From contig CAWCCQ010000003.1 in assembly GCA_963794215.1 (NCBI GenBank), positions 434,001 to 498,000 of the forward strand: a stretch of 64,000 bases of DNA, written 5' to 3'. This DNA comes from DATKRB01 sp963794215. GTDB lineage: Bacteria > Actinomycetota > Acidimicrobiia > Acidimicrobiales > RAAP-2. Made by a program: the position numbers and the translations under genes. Below, piece after piece: positions 16,844-26,095 of this stretch; positions within the stretch are counted from its first letter, which is position 1, and every line of letters starts with the position of its first letter. The notes under the pieces were generated by a model, which saw only the letters and a list, made by a program, of their open reading frames with translations, had not been told where the DNA came from and did not search any database.

Positions 16844-17303
16844 GTTGCGGTTGACCCCAATGGCTGGGTCGGCCGCCCGATGAGAATCGGCCACGTGAGG
16901 TGGCAGCAGCGACTCGTTCGCCCCAGTCACACCAGCTGACGCGGTGCCCGCCAACCATCGTGGTCTGTCGACGTCGAAGTTGTCTGGCGCCGCGTGCGGC
17001 GGAGCCAAGCAGACAGTGTGCGGCGGAACCAAAACACACTGACGGCGCCGCGGGATATGGCTTCTCAAGAGAACGACGCCCCGGTGACGACGACCGAGGG
17101 GGTGGTCATCGTCACCGGTTCGCCGCCACGAGAAGGGTATCCATCCATCCTGAGACGTGCCTGAGAGGCGGGCGAGCAGAGGGAGGAGCGAAGGCGGGAG
17201 TGCACGGTCGAGTCGGCGGGACTTGCACCATGTCGTCAAGTCGCCCGAACCGCCCACTCGTGCGGCTTTAGGAGGTAGCGCTTTCGCGAGGTCGCCGCAC
17301 CCC
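16844..17303. other. Region after the island without a recognised gene
   Basis: There is no convincing coding frame. A degenerate 24-base-period direct repeat (GTGCGGCGGA(G/A)CCAA at 16994 and 17018) is the only structure seen. Confidence 0.45.
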
Positions 17304-17423
17304 TCACATCCTGCGCATGCGCAGGTATCGCTTCACGTCTGGCATCGCCGCATTGGCCAGCACGAGCGCCCCGACAGAAAGGGCCAGAAGCGCTGCGGTG
17401 GTGATATAGCCGATTGACCGCAT
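17304..17423 (-). CDS. DUF6893-like single-helix micro-protein (39 aa)
   Basis: The 39-residue product is one hydrophobic helix (ITTAALLALSVGALVLANA) followed by MPDVKRYLRMRRM. The ending 'PDVxRYLxxRxM' is typical of actinobacterial DUF6893-type small proteins. The ATG at 17423 has a clear AAGGGGA ribosome site. The longer open frame upstream is not needed. Its role is unknown; membrane insertion is likely. Confidence 0.7.
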   Translation of the reverse strand: MRSIGYITTAALLALSVGALVLANAAMPDVKRYLRMRRM

Positions 17424-17628
17424 GGCGGTCCCCTTTTCGGTTGCGAGTTGCGTTGTGGGCATCCTACCTACCGGCGTCCCGCCACTCACCGGTTGACCGT
17501 CGCCAACGCCCCAAAGTCCCGCAACGACAGGCGCTCCACTGAGGTGAGCGGACACTGTCAAGAACGGCTGATTCGGGCAGGAACAGCCGAGGTCATTCGT
17601 GTGTGTAGGCTGCGCCTTGGAGGTATGC

Positions 17629-17817
17629 ATGAAGGACGGTTCTGGTAAGAAGCACTCGAGGTGTCGAGCGCGAAAGCTCCGGGCAGCCAAGCACGGGGCA
17701 TGGATGGAAAAGCAACCGCCGGCACGCAAGAAGCGCGCGAGCCGCCCCGAGACGGAGCGGACCCTGGCGGACACCGTTCTTGACAATCCGGTGGGAAAGC
17801 AACCTCAGCGAGACTGA
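17629..17817 (+). CDS. Small basic protein (62 aa), unknown
   Basis: The ATG has GGAGG at 17619-17623. The protein is strongly basic and hydrophilic (GKKHSRCRARKLRAAKHGAW, ARKKRASRP) and probably binds nucleic acid or is disordered. It is divergent from the DUF6893-like gene. No family recognised. Confidence 0.4.
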   Translation: MKDGSGKKHSRCRARKLRAAKHGAWMEKQPPARKKRASRPETERTLADTVLDNPVGKQPQRD

Positions 17818-17879
17818 ACTCGGTAGCTGGCAGGCTTGCTGCGCACAGGTCTCGAACGACACGCGCGTCCCCACCGGAT

Positions 17880-18146
17880 CTACCGTGAACCCTCGGGGCC
17901 GGCTGCCTCCGCCAGCTCTGCTTCGCGCTCATCGAGCCACGACAGCAGTTCGCCCAGCGTGCGGAAGTCGTGCCGAGTACCCGACACGGCGTCGTGCACG
18001 ATGTAACTGCCGTCAGCTTCGACGATCACCCTGAGCTTGGATGCCTCAGGCGGTCCGTAACACCAGCACGGATCGGGCTGAGCACGCCACCCGGGCTTGG
18101 TGACGAGCGACTCAGAGAGCGATTCCCAGGCCACCACTGCAGTCAA
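17880..18146 (-). CDS. Hypothetical protein (up to 88 aa)
   Basis: The frame starts with TTG 18146; GTG 18137 and 18134 are alternatives. The C-terminal part reads LRVIVEADGSYIVHDAVSGT and FRTLGELLSWLDEREAELAE, a compact beta-beta-alpha pattern with an acidic helix. It contains a CWC motif upstream. No family recognised. Composition is protein-like. Confidence 0.45.
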   Translation of the reverse strand: MTAVVAWESLSESLVTKPGWRAQPDPCWCYGPPEASKLRVIVEADGSYIVHDAVSGTRHDFRTLGELLSWLDEREAELAEAAGPEGSR

Positions 18147-18277
18147 GCAGACAAGCCTCGCGTTCGGAGCGCGCTGGCGCGAGTCCCAGTCATCGCCCGA
18201 GCAACAGACCTCGTTGGTCGCCGCTCACCAGCGGTTTTGGCACGCGCCGATGCGGCCACCTGCACCGCCGCGCCCGC

Positions 18278-18523
18278 CTAACGATGCGTCCGCCAAGGCC
18301 CCTGGGCTGAGCGCGCTGGTTGCGAGCGAGCGTCGGAATGCGCAATACGAGAGATCTCGGCCTCAGCGCGCATGATCTGTCGTTGCAGCCGGCGACGCTC
18401 GAGCAGTGAGCAATAGACCATCTCAATTTGGCACTGCTGTATCTCTGCCTGCAGCTGTCCCGGGCGATCCAAGGGCTCGCCAGACGACGCGTGCTCGTGC
18501 GAGCTCTCCTCGATGGTTGTCAT
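18278..18523 (-). CDS. Hypothetical coiled-coil protein (81 aa)
   Basis: The start ATG 18523 is preceded by AGGGAAGG. The central part LQAEIQQCQIEMVYCSLLER and RRLQRQIMRAEAEISRI has heptad-like hydrophobic spacing, so a coiled coil is likely. The C-terminus is basic. No family recognised. Confidence 0.5.
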   Translation of the reverse strand: MTTIEESSHEHASSGEPLDRPGQLQAEIQQCQIEMVYCSLLERRRLQRQIMRAEAEISRIAHSDARSQPARSAQGPWRTHR

Positions 18524-18688
18524 TGCCTTCCCTGCCTCTCTCCGAGTGGTCCTCGGGGCAGGATAGGCGAACACGCGTTCGATTACAATGATCCTCTCGG
18601 CGGCAGTGACCCGACAAACCCCAGTTCGGGGAGAACTCTCAGCCCGAACCTCTACGATCGCGCCCAATCCTCACGGTGAGGTCGACCG

Positions 18689-19073
18689 TTAGACGCTGCC
18701 CACCACATGACTGTCGTTGACCACCACGATGTTGCCGTCGAGGTCGGTGACGGTGAAGCAACGGTGGATCTTCCGTTCGTCCTTCGTGATCGCCGAGACG
18801 GTCACGCCGATGCCTTCCCAGGCCTCGTGGGTGGCGTCGAGGTCCTCCACCATGAAATCGAAGGGCACCGCCATGCCCGAATCAATGTCGGACTCCCCAC
18901 TGAAGACGATATGCGTGCCGCCGCGCAGCTCCATGACGGCAAGCGAGGGCCCGACAAAGACCGGGCGCATCCCGAGCTTCTGGTAGAAGTTCGCGGCGCG
19001 CTCCGGATCGGTTACCCGAAGCCTCAAGTGGCCGGTCCACAGGGCAGGTCGTTCGTCGGGGACAGCTTTCACG
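18689..19073 (-). CDS. VOC family (glyoxalase/bleomycin resistance-like) protein
   Basis: This 127-residue protein shows the betaalphabetabetabeta glyoxalase fold: HLRLRVTDPERAANFYQKLG at the N-terminus and the strand CFTVTDLDGNIVVVND at the end. Metal-ligand candidates are the first H and the late E/D positions, but the canonical late Glu is not obvious (VVVND). The GTG 19073 start has GGGAGG seven bases upstream; the open frame extends further, in non-coding style. It is divergent from the alpha/beta hydrolase. The substrate is unknown. Confidence 0.82.
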
Positions 19074-19245
19074 GGTCTACCTCCCTGGCCCTCCGACCCA
19101 GGGGTCGGACCCTCCCATGATGGCACGGCTGTCGCGCGGAAGCCCCGGCGGCTTCCCGACCCGGCCCGCCCGACTTGCGGTACGATAAAAAGAGCGGTTT
19201 CGAAAAAGCGCCGAGCACGGCTGGGATCTTGAGGAGCCCGCCCCA

Positions 19246-20259
19246 GTGCTCGCTGACAGCAACTCCGGGGGCGGGATGACGACGGTTGACGACACCCTCG
19301 ACGTGGAAGACTACGACGAGTTCGGGCTGCTCGACCAGAACGCTGCCGAATGGAATCTGTCGTTTGACGGGCGACCCGAGGTCCGTCGGGGTGACATCGA
19401 GATCGGGCCCGGCCAGCGCCTGAGCTACATCGCTTGGGGCTCGGGGCCACCTGAGGTCGTCTACCTGCACGGCGGTGGTCAGAACGCGCACACCTGGGAC
19501 ACCGTGGCGCTCGCCCTGCACAGGCCCGCCGTCGCGTTCGACCTCCCCGGTCATGGCCGATCCTCTCGACGCGAAGATCGCAACTACGGACCGTGGCGCA
19601 ACGTCGAGGCTCTCGAGATCGCCTTACCCCTTGTGGCAGTCGACCCCGCGGTGGTCGTCGGCATGTCCCTCGGCGGAGCCACCACGACGCACCTCGCGGC
19701 CAAACGCCCGGACCTCTGCGCCCGGGCGGTGATCGTCGACGTGACCCCGCAAGTCAACGACCCGACTCGCCCGATGACCACCCAAGAGCGCGGCTCGGTG
19801 GCGCTCATCGGTGGGCCACCGACGTACGAGTCGTTCGACGCGATGGCGGACGCCGCGGTAGCCCTCAGCCCGTACCGGGCGGCCTCGGGGGTCCGTAGGG
19901 GAGTGCGCCACAACTCCTACCGCCGAGCCGACGGACTCTGGACCTGGCGCTACGACCTCTTCGGTCCCCGACCCACACATGGCACCGACTGGTCCAACTT
20001 TGTGCCCCTGTGGGAGGACGTCAGCGCCATCACGGTGCCGACAATGCTCGTCCACGGCGGCCTCTCGAAGTTCGTCACCGACGAGGACGTGGCCGAGTTC
20101 TTGCGACGGCTTCCGTCGACACGCTACGAGGTGGTCGACGACGCCGGGCACGCCGTCCAAAGTGACCGCCCACTCGAGCTCGTCGCGCTCATCGAGGATT
20201 TCGCCTTCGAGGGGAACGCCTTGAAGGTTCCTAAGCCAGGCGCGGCCGCCGACACGTGA
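19246..20259 (+). CDS. Alpha/beta hydrolase
   Basis: This protein of about 337 residues has the alpha/beta hydrolase fold: the oxyanion segment VVYLHGGGQNAHTWD, AFDLPGHGRSS, the nucleophile elbow GMSLGG (S141 counting from 19246), and the catalytic His in DDAGHAVQSDRP near the C-terminus. The start could be GTG 19246 (GAGGAG nine bases upstream) or ATG 19276. It is the first gene of a likely catabolic run with the amidohydrolase 36 bases downstream. The substrate (ester, lactone or C-C bond) cannot be told from sequence. Confidence 0.85.
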   Translation: MLADSNSGGGMTTVDDTLDVEDYDEFGLLDQNAAEWNLSFDGRPEVRRGDIEIGPGQRLSYIAWGSGPPEVVYLHGGGQNAHTWDTVALALHRPAVAFDLPGHGRSSRREDRNYGPWRNVEALEIALPLVAVDPAVVVGMSLGGATTTHLAAKRPDLCARAVIVDVTPQVNDPTRPMTTQERGSVALIGGPPTYESFDAMADAAVALSPYRAASGVRRGVRHNSYRRADGLWTWRYDLFGPRPTHGTDWSNFVPLWEDVSAITVPTMLVHGGLSKFVTDEDVAEFLRRLPSTRYEVVDDAGHAVQSDRPLELVALIEDFAFEGNALKVPKPGAAADT

Positions 20260-20295
20260 ACGATCCAGCGAAGGACATCGAACCAAGGGGGCAGC

Positions 20296-21440
20296 ATGAG
20301 CGACAACAAGATTTGGGCGCACTCGGGGGACTCGCACTTCATCGAGCCCGAGGGGTTGTGGAACGAGATCCTGCCGGCGGCGATGGCGGCCCGGATGCCC
20401 TGGACCGAAAAATCCGCGGATGGAGCGTCCGAGATCATCCACGTCGATGGGGAGTCCTTCCGCCGCGAGCTGCCAAAGATCGCCACCAAAAAGATCGACG
20501 GGCTGTCGATGAGCGAGCTGAGCAGCCGACCCCCCGGCGCCGGGACCTGAAGGCCAGGGTGGCCGATCTGGACCTAGAGGGCATCTGGGGCGAAGTCGTC
20601 TACTCCTCGTTGGGCCTCTGGGAGCAGTCCATCAACGACCGGGCCTTGATCCGTGCCGCGGCCGAGGCCGAAAACGAGTGGAAGGTGGCCGAAATCCAGG
20701 GCATCGCGCCCAACCGACTCATCGCTGCGGCGTCGATTCCGCTGCTCGACATCGACGATGCGGTTTCGGCTGCCATCCGGGCCCGCGAGCTCGGCCTCTA
20801 CGCGGTGTCGATGCCCACGCCAGCCAACCCGAACTCGGCCACCGACCACTCGACGATGGTGCCCCTCAATAGTGAGGCCTGGGATCCCTTGTGGGCCACG
20901 CTCGAGGACATCGGCATGATTGCCGCCTTCCACATCGGCGGTGACCCGGGCGAGCACACCATGTACCGAGGACCCGGTGGCGCGGTGCTGAACTACACGA
21001 ACTCGACCTACAGCGGTCAGCGCGCGGCCATGCTGATGGTGGCCTCTGGGGCACTGGACCGCCACCCTGGCCTCAAGGTCCTCATCTCCGAAGGTGGGGC
21101 CAGCTGGGTACCGTTCTTGGGCGACCGCATGGAGGAGGGCTATCGCCAGCATTCGATGTTCGTACGGCCCACACTCTCGCGCTCGCCGAAGGAGATCCTC
21201 TTCGCGCAGGTCTACTGCTCGTTCCAGCACGAGGCCAGCGCGGTCCAGGCGTTCTTGCACATGGGGTACCGCAACGTGGCCTGGGGCTCGGATTACCCGC
21301 ACCTCGAGGGAACCTATGGCCACACCCAAAAGACGCTCCACGAGCTGTTCGACGACCTTTCCCCCGAGGACAGTCGCCGGATACGGATGGGCACCTTCGA
21401 AGAGCTCTTCCCCCACGTGTCGCTGCCCGCCGGCCTGTGA
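20296..21440 (+). CDS. Amidohydrolase family protein, apparent frameshift
   Basis: This is a metal-dependent hydrolase or decarboxylase of the amidohydrolase_2 type. It begins GDSHFIEPEGLWNE (metal-binding DxHxxEP-like start) and later has HIGGDPGEHTMY and WGSDYPHLEGTYGHT (metal Asp). The frame breaks at a run of six C (20530-20535): seven C would restore one protein of about 380 residues. The upstream part stops at 20550; the rest reads RDLKARVADLDLEGIWGEVV. ATG 20296 follows a G-rich ribosome site. It resembles enzymes near steroid, terpenoid and aromatic degradation genes, with the substrate unknown. If the indel is real, the gene is dead. Confidence 0.8.
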
Positions 21441-21543
21441 GGCCGTCGCAGCTCGCGGAGTTGGAATGGTCCCGACTCGAGCTGCGACGGCCGATGACTG
21501 ACCGGCGAGCGTCGCTCGAGTACCGACAAAAGCGGGTGGGGCC

Positions 21544-22377
21544 ATGCAATTCGGACTGAATTTCACGCCGGTGTATCCCGCCGAGATGGCAACGCTCGCC
21601 CGGGCGGCCGAGGACGCCGGCTTCGAGTCGTTGTGGATCGGCGAGCACGTGATCGTTCCCTTCGATGGAGTACCCGAGGGCGATCGGCGGAACTTCCGCG
21701 CCGACTCTCGATTCGTCGAACCCTGGGTCGCCCTTTCGCACCTCGCAGCGGTGACCACGACCGTGCGTCTGGGCACGTGCGTCGTCGTGCTGCCTATGCA
21801 CTCGCCCTTCCATCTGGCGCGGGCCATCGGGACCGCGGACGTGTTGTCGGGGGGTCGGATCTCGGTGGGCGTGGGGAGCGGGAACATCGAGGCTGAGTAC
21901 GTGGCCGTGGGCGAGGATTGGCCGACCCGCGGTTCGCGCATGGACGAGATGATCGCGGTGATGCACGCGCTGTTCAACGACGATCGCCCCGAGTTCCATG
22001 GGGCCCACTACGACATCGCACCGTCGGGGTTCGAGCCCAAGCCCATCCAGCGTCCTCGGCCGCCCCTGCTCATTGGCGGCACCGGCCCCGCCGCGCTGCG
22101 CCGAGCGGTCGAGCAGGGTGACGGGTGGTTCGGCGGTAGTCCACCGCCCGAGCGCGCCACACAGATCATCGGCGACCTCCAACGCCGCCGAGCGGAGATC
22201 GGCAAGCCGCCCTTGGAGATCACGCTCCTTACCGGCTGGTCGGCGGGTTACGACCCCGAGGTCGTGGCGGCCTACGAAGTGGCCGGCGTGGACCGGTTGG
22301 TGGTCACTCCCTGGACGCGCAGCAGTAGGGCCCGAGTAGGCATCGAAGAATTCGCAGACGCTGCGGGCCTGAGATGA
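21544..22377 (+). CDS. LLM class F420-dependent oxidoreductase (TIGR03619-like)
   Basis: This 277-residue luciferase-like TIM barrel begins MQFGLNFTPVYPAEMATLAR, with FESLWIGEHVIVP, VRLGTCVVVLPMHSPFHLAR, the VLSGGRISVGVGSGN loop and PPLLIGGTG. The pattern is typical of actinobacterial F420-dependent enzymes. GGGTGGGG precedes the ATG. It follows the amidohydrolase by about 100 bases and is followed by an SDR, so it probably belongs to the same catabolic set. The substrate is unknown. Confidence 0.88.
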   Translation: MQFGLNFTPVYPAEMATLARAAEDAGFESLWIGEHVIVPFDGVPEGDRRNFRADSRFVEPWVALSHLAAVTTTVRLGTCVVVLPMHSPFHLARAIGTADVLSGGRISVGVGSGNIEAEYVAVGEDWPTRGSRMDEMIAVMHALFNDDRPEFHGAHYDIAPSGFEPKPIQRPRPPLLIGGTGPAALRRAVEQGDGWFGGSPPPERATQIIGDLQRRRAEIGKPPLEITLLTGWSAGYDPEVVAAYEVAGVDRLVVTPWTRSSRARVGIEEFADAAGLR

Positions 22378-22436
22378 GACGTCGTCGCAGTGCAGCGATC
22401 GGTGCACTACACCACTAAAAGGCTGGGGGTTCGGTC

Positions 22437-23235
22437 GTGGACGTGAAGGGAAAGACCATCGTCATCACCGGTGCGAGCCGAGGCATCGGCAAACAGGTGG
22501 CCATCGAGTTCGGTCGTCGGGGTGCCAACGTCGTGGTGGCGGCGCGCACGGTCGAGGCGCATCGTCGGCTCGCCGGCACCATCGCCGAGACGGTGGCGGA
22601 GACCGAGGCGGCCGGAGGTCGGGCTCTGGCGGTGCGGACGGACCTCAACAGCCTCGCCGACATCGACGCGTTGGCGAAGACCGCGGTCGAGACGTTCGGC
22701 GGCATCGACGTCCTCATCAACAACGCGGCCGACACCTCCAGAGGGACCCCTTCCATCCTTGACCTCGATCGCAACGACTGGCTGCACCAATTCGACACGA
22801 ACCTCCACGGTCCGTTCTCGCTCGTGCAAGCGGCACTCCCCTCGATGCGTGAGCGGGGGGCGGGTGATCGTGAACATGAGCTCGGGAGCCGGCGACCTCG
22901 TGCCCGTGCCCTCGGCCAGCGACAGGTCGGGCGCCATCCGGATCGGCGAGCGAGTCGCCTACGCGGCGAGCAAGGCAGCCCTCAACCGGCTCGGGAACGT
23001 GATCGCACCCGAGCTGCGCGGAATTGGTGTTGCCATCGTGACGGTGGACCCCGGGTTCACCCGGACCGAGTTGGTCGAGCTCATGGGCGAGCGCGGCATG
23101 GTCGATGCCGACGCTGCGGTACCGATTGACGTGCCGGTGCGGACGATCGTGCACGTCGTGACTTGCGACGACCCGATGGCCTACACCGGCTCCATCCTGC
23201 GAGCTGCGCAATTCGTCCAAGAGCTCGGCCTCTGA
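22437..23235 (+). CDS. Short-chain dehydrogenase/reductase, apparent frameshift
   Basis: The NAD(P)-binding motif TGASRGIG, LINNAADTSRG and the active-site YAASK (from VAYAASKAALNRLG) mark a classical SDR. The frame breaks at a G run (22855-22860): with five G instead of six, LPSMRERG reads straight into GRVIVNMSSGAG. The joined product is about 265 residues, ending in FVQELGL at 23235. The GTG 22437 start precedes the first beta strand by seven residues. It sits between an F420 oxidoreductase and the CoA-transferase. Confidence 0.85.
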
Positions 23236-23453
23236 CCACGTCTTCGCGGCGCCGAGCGGTTTAGCAATGCGATTTTCAAAGGCACCGGCCCTTGGTAGGA
23301 TGCTGCGCGTAGCGGGGGAGGCAGGAACGACCGTCCACCGCTGGTCGACCTCGTGTTCGGGCGCGTCGACCAGCGCCGACGAGGCGTGGCCGGTCAGGCC
23401 CGACGCAACGAGAGGACGTCAGATGTGGCCACGACACCGATCGACAGTGTCCA

Positions 23454-25898
23454 ATGACTGAGGCGCTCGAAGGTCTGCGAGTCGTCGACCTCACGAGCAC
23501 GCTGCCCGGCGCCTTTGCCAGCCAGCTTTTCTCGGACTTCGGTGCCGAAGTGGTCGTCGTCGAGCCGCCAGGTGGCAACCCGTTGCGGTGGCAACCTGCC
23601 GCCCCCTTCTGGTTCCGGGGAAAGAAGTCCATCGAGCTGGATTTGAAGGACGAGGGGGACGTCGCCGTCGCTCGCTCGCTGGCCCACGCAGCCGACGTGG
23701 TCATCGAATCGTGGCGTCCGGGCGTCGCCGAACGCCTCGGGCTGGGCTACGACCAGCTCAAGGAGGATAACGGTCGCCTCATCTACGGCTCGATCACCGG
23801 ATTTGGCCGCAACGGTCCCTACGCCCAGCTCAAGGGGTACGAGGGCATCGTCATGGCCAAGATCGGGACGCTCGGTCCGCTGCATCTCGCCCACCGTGAC
23901 GGTCCGTCGTTCTGCGCCACCCCGGCGGCGTCGTTCAGCGCGTCGCAGACGCTCTTGCAGGGTCTGCTGGCCGCCCTCTACGAGCGTGAGACGAGCGGCG
24001 TCGGCCAGCGAGTCGAGACGACGCTGTGGCAAGCACAGACCGCGCACGACTGCTGGAACTGGCTCGTGCGGACCGTCGCCGCGCAGTTTCCGGGCGCGTT
24101 CAACGCGGTACCCAGGGTCAACGAGGCACGCCGAGTTCCCAACGGGTGGCTCTCGTTCCGGCTGCTCGTCGGGCTTTCCAAGGACGGCCGCTGGCTGCAG
24201 TTCTCCCAGACCTCCGATCGGCTCTGGCTCGCCTTCATGCGAGTCCTGGGGCTCGAGTGGATGCTCACTGACCCCGAGTGGAAGGACGCCCATTCCTCAG
24301 AGGACATCGACGTCCGCGAGGCCTACTGGGAGAAGATGCTCACGGCGGTCCGCTCGAAGACCGTCGAGGAGTGGTACGAGATCTTCGAACACGAACCCGA
24401 CGTCTTCGCCGAGATTTTCCGTACCGGGACCGAGCTCCTCCATCACCCCCAGATCGTTCATGACCATCAAGCGATCGTCGTCGAGGACCCCAAGTTGGGA
24501 CCGGTGCTCCAGCCTGGGCCACTGGTCAAGATGACCGCCACGCCCGCGCTCTTGACCAGGCCGGCCCGGGCGCTCGACGAGGACAGCGCCGAGCTGCGCC
24601 AACGTGGCCGCGCCGCGGCGGCGGCTTCTCGAACCGACGCGCCCCAGGGCCAGGCACCACTGGCCGGTGTGACCGTCGTCGAGCTCGGCACGTTCTACGC
24701 CGGTCCGTACGGGTCGACCATCCTCGCCGACCTCGGTGCGCGGGTCATCAAGTTCGAGCAGCTCGATGGCGACCCGATGCGCTGGATCATGCCGTTCCCC
24801 GAGGTCGGTGGGGTCAAGGTGCTCTCGGGCAAGCAGAGCGTGGCCGTAGACATCGGCACACCCGAGGGCAAGGACATTGTCTACGAGGCCGTCCGGCGGG
24901 CCGACGTCGTGTTGCGGTCGTTCCGGGCGGGGGTGGCCGAACGTCTGGGCTACGACGACAAGAGCCTCCTGGAGGTGAACCCGAACCTGGTGTACCTGAA
25001 CGCGCCGGGCTTCGGCGTCGACGGCCCCTACGGACACCGTCCGGCCTATGCGCCGACGATCGGGGCGGGCGCTGGTCAGGGCGGGCGCAACCTCGGCAAG
25101 CTCATGGTCCAGCGGGCCGACCTCACCATGGACGAGGTGAAGGACCTCTCCTTGCGGGTGGGCGGCGGCTCGATGAGCGGATCCAACCCCGATGCGAACT
25201 CTTCGCTCGCCGTGGGCACCGCGATGCTGCTCGGGCTCGTGGCCCGCAAGCGAGGCGCTCCAGGGCAATCCATGCTCACCACCATGCTCAACACGATGGC
25301 TCACGTGCTCTCCGAGGACATGGTCGAGTACGAGGGTCGGGCCCCGATCGCCACGGTGGACGAGCAGATCGTCGGGCTCGGTCCGCTCTACCGTCTCTAT
25401 CCGGCGGCCGAAGGCACCTGGGTCTTCCTCGCCGTCGACACGGACAAGGAATGGCACGCGCTCAACGCGGCACTCGCGACCTACGGCGACCTCGCCCACG
25501 ACGCCCGGTTCGCCAGCTCCGCCTCGCGCCACGAGCACGCCCACGAGCTGAGTGACGCGCTCGTCGACGTCTTCGCACAGCAACGCGCCGACGACTGGGA
25601 GCGCGCCCTCACCTCGTGCGACGTCGCGTGCGTGCGCGTGCAGGATGGCCCGTCCGAAGCCTGCATCATGGAGGGTGATCACGCGATCGCCAGGCTCGAG
25701 GATCAGCTCGTGGTGCTCGAGCATCCCGCGGTGGGCGAATACGTCCGACTGAAGCCGATGGTCGGCTTCTCTCGGTCCGAGGGTCTCGCCCGTGGGGCGC
25801 CGCTCCTCGGTCAAGACACCGACGCCGTACTGCGCGAGCTGGGCTACGGCGACGAGGCGCTGGACGACCTGCGATCGCGTGGGATCATCGCCAGCTGA
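23454..25898 (+). CDS. Tandem-domain CaiB/BaiF CoA-transferase
   Basis: This 814-residue protein contains two consecutive class III CoA-transferase domains. The first begins LEGLRVVDLTSTLPGAFASQ and has VVIESWRPGVAERLGLGYDQ; the second begins near residue 403 with LAGVTVVELGTFYAGPYGST and has VVLRSFRAGVAERLGYDDKS. Each domain is about 370-400 residues, so the length fits a fusion. Class III enzymes move CoA between carboxylates through an aspartyl-CoA intermediate. The enzyme probably activates the pathway acid in this cluster. The fused form is seen in actinobacteria but is less usual than two separate subunits. Confidence 0.9.
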   Translation: MTEALEGLRVVDLTSTLPGAFASQLFSDFGAEVVVVEPPGGNPLRWQPAAPFWFRGKKSIELDLKDEGDVAVARSLAHAADVVIESWRPGVAERLGLGYDQLKEDNGRLIYGSITGFGRNGPYAQLKGYEGIVMAKIGTLGPLHLAHRDGPSFCATPAASFSASQTLLQGLLAALYERETSGVGQRVETTLWQAQTAHDCWNWLVRTVAAQFPGAFNAVPRVNEARRVPNGWLSFRLLVGLSKDGRWLQFSQTSDRLWLAFMRVLGLEWMLTDPEWKDAHSSEDIDVREAYWEKMLTAVRSKTVEEWYEIFEHEPDVFAEIFRTGTELLHHPQIVHDHQAIVVEDPKLGPVLQPGPLVKMTATPALLTRPARALDEDSAELRQRGRAAAAASRTDAPQGQAPLAGVTVVELGTFYAGPYGSTILADLGARVIKFEQLDGDPMRWIMPFPEVGGVKVLSGKQSVAVDIGTPEGKDIVYEAVRRADVVLRSFRAGVAERLGYDDKSLLEVNPNLVYLNAPGFGVDGPYGHRPAYAPTIGAGAGQGGRNLGKLMVQRADLTMDEVKDLSLRVGGGSMSGSNPDANSSLAVGTAMLLGLVARKRGAPGQSMLTTMLNTMAHVLSEDMVEYEGRAPIATVDEQIVGLGPLYRLYPAAEGTWVFLAVDTDKEWHALNAALATYGDLAHDARFASSASRHEHAHELSDALVDVFAQQRADDWERALTSCDVACVRVQDGPSEACIMEGDHAIARLEDQLVVLEHPAVGEYVRLKPMVGFSRSEGLARGAPLLGQDTDAVLRELGYGDEALDDLRSRGIIAS

Positions 25899-26020
25899 GG
25901 ACGCGCCGCAGGTCCGCAAGAGGGTTGGGGCGCCATGTCGTGCCCGGGCCCACTGGCGCGCAGCCGCCCTTGGCGCAGCGCTGGACGCCGAGAAGGGCGA
26001 GGTTCGATGAGGAGAGACCC

Positions 26021-26095
26021 ATGTCGATGACGAACGCCCAGCCCGGCGCGCACACCGGGCCGGGGTGGCACGCAAAAGGGGACCCCCATGCCTGA
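26021..26095 (+). CDS. Short open frame (24 aa) overlapping the DUF2889 start
   Basis: The ATG follows GAGGAGA, a good ribosome site, and the frame ends at TGA 26093-26095, overlapping the next gene's ATG (26088) by eight bases. It could be a leader whose translation couples to the DUF2889 gene, or chance. It has no recognised motif. Confidence 0.3.
   Translation: MSMTNAQPGAHTGPGWHAKGDPHA

Noticed and set aside
16658..17257. Minus-strand open frame containing the peptide GCRDLNPGPLDRQ
   Set aside because: This peptide is the antisense reading of a tRNA T arm; the frame only runs across the duplicated tRNA-Pro fragment.
20256..20550. Separate short gene ending at 20550
   Set aside because: Its sequence is the N-terminus of the amidohydrolase, which continues in the next frame after a C run.
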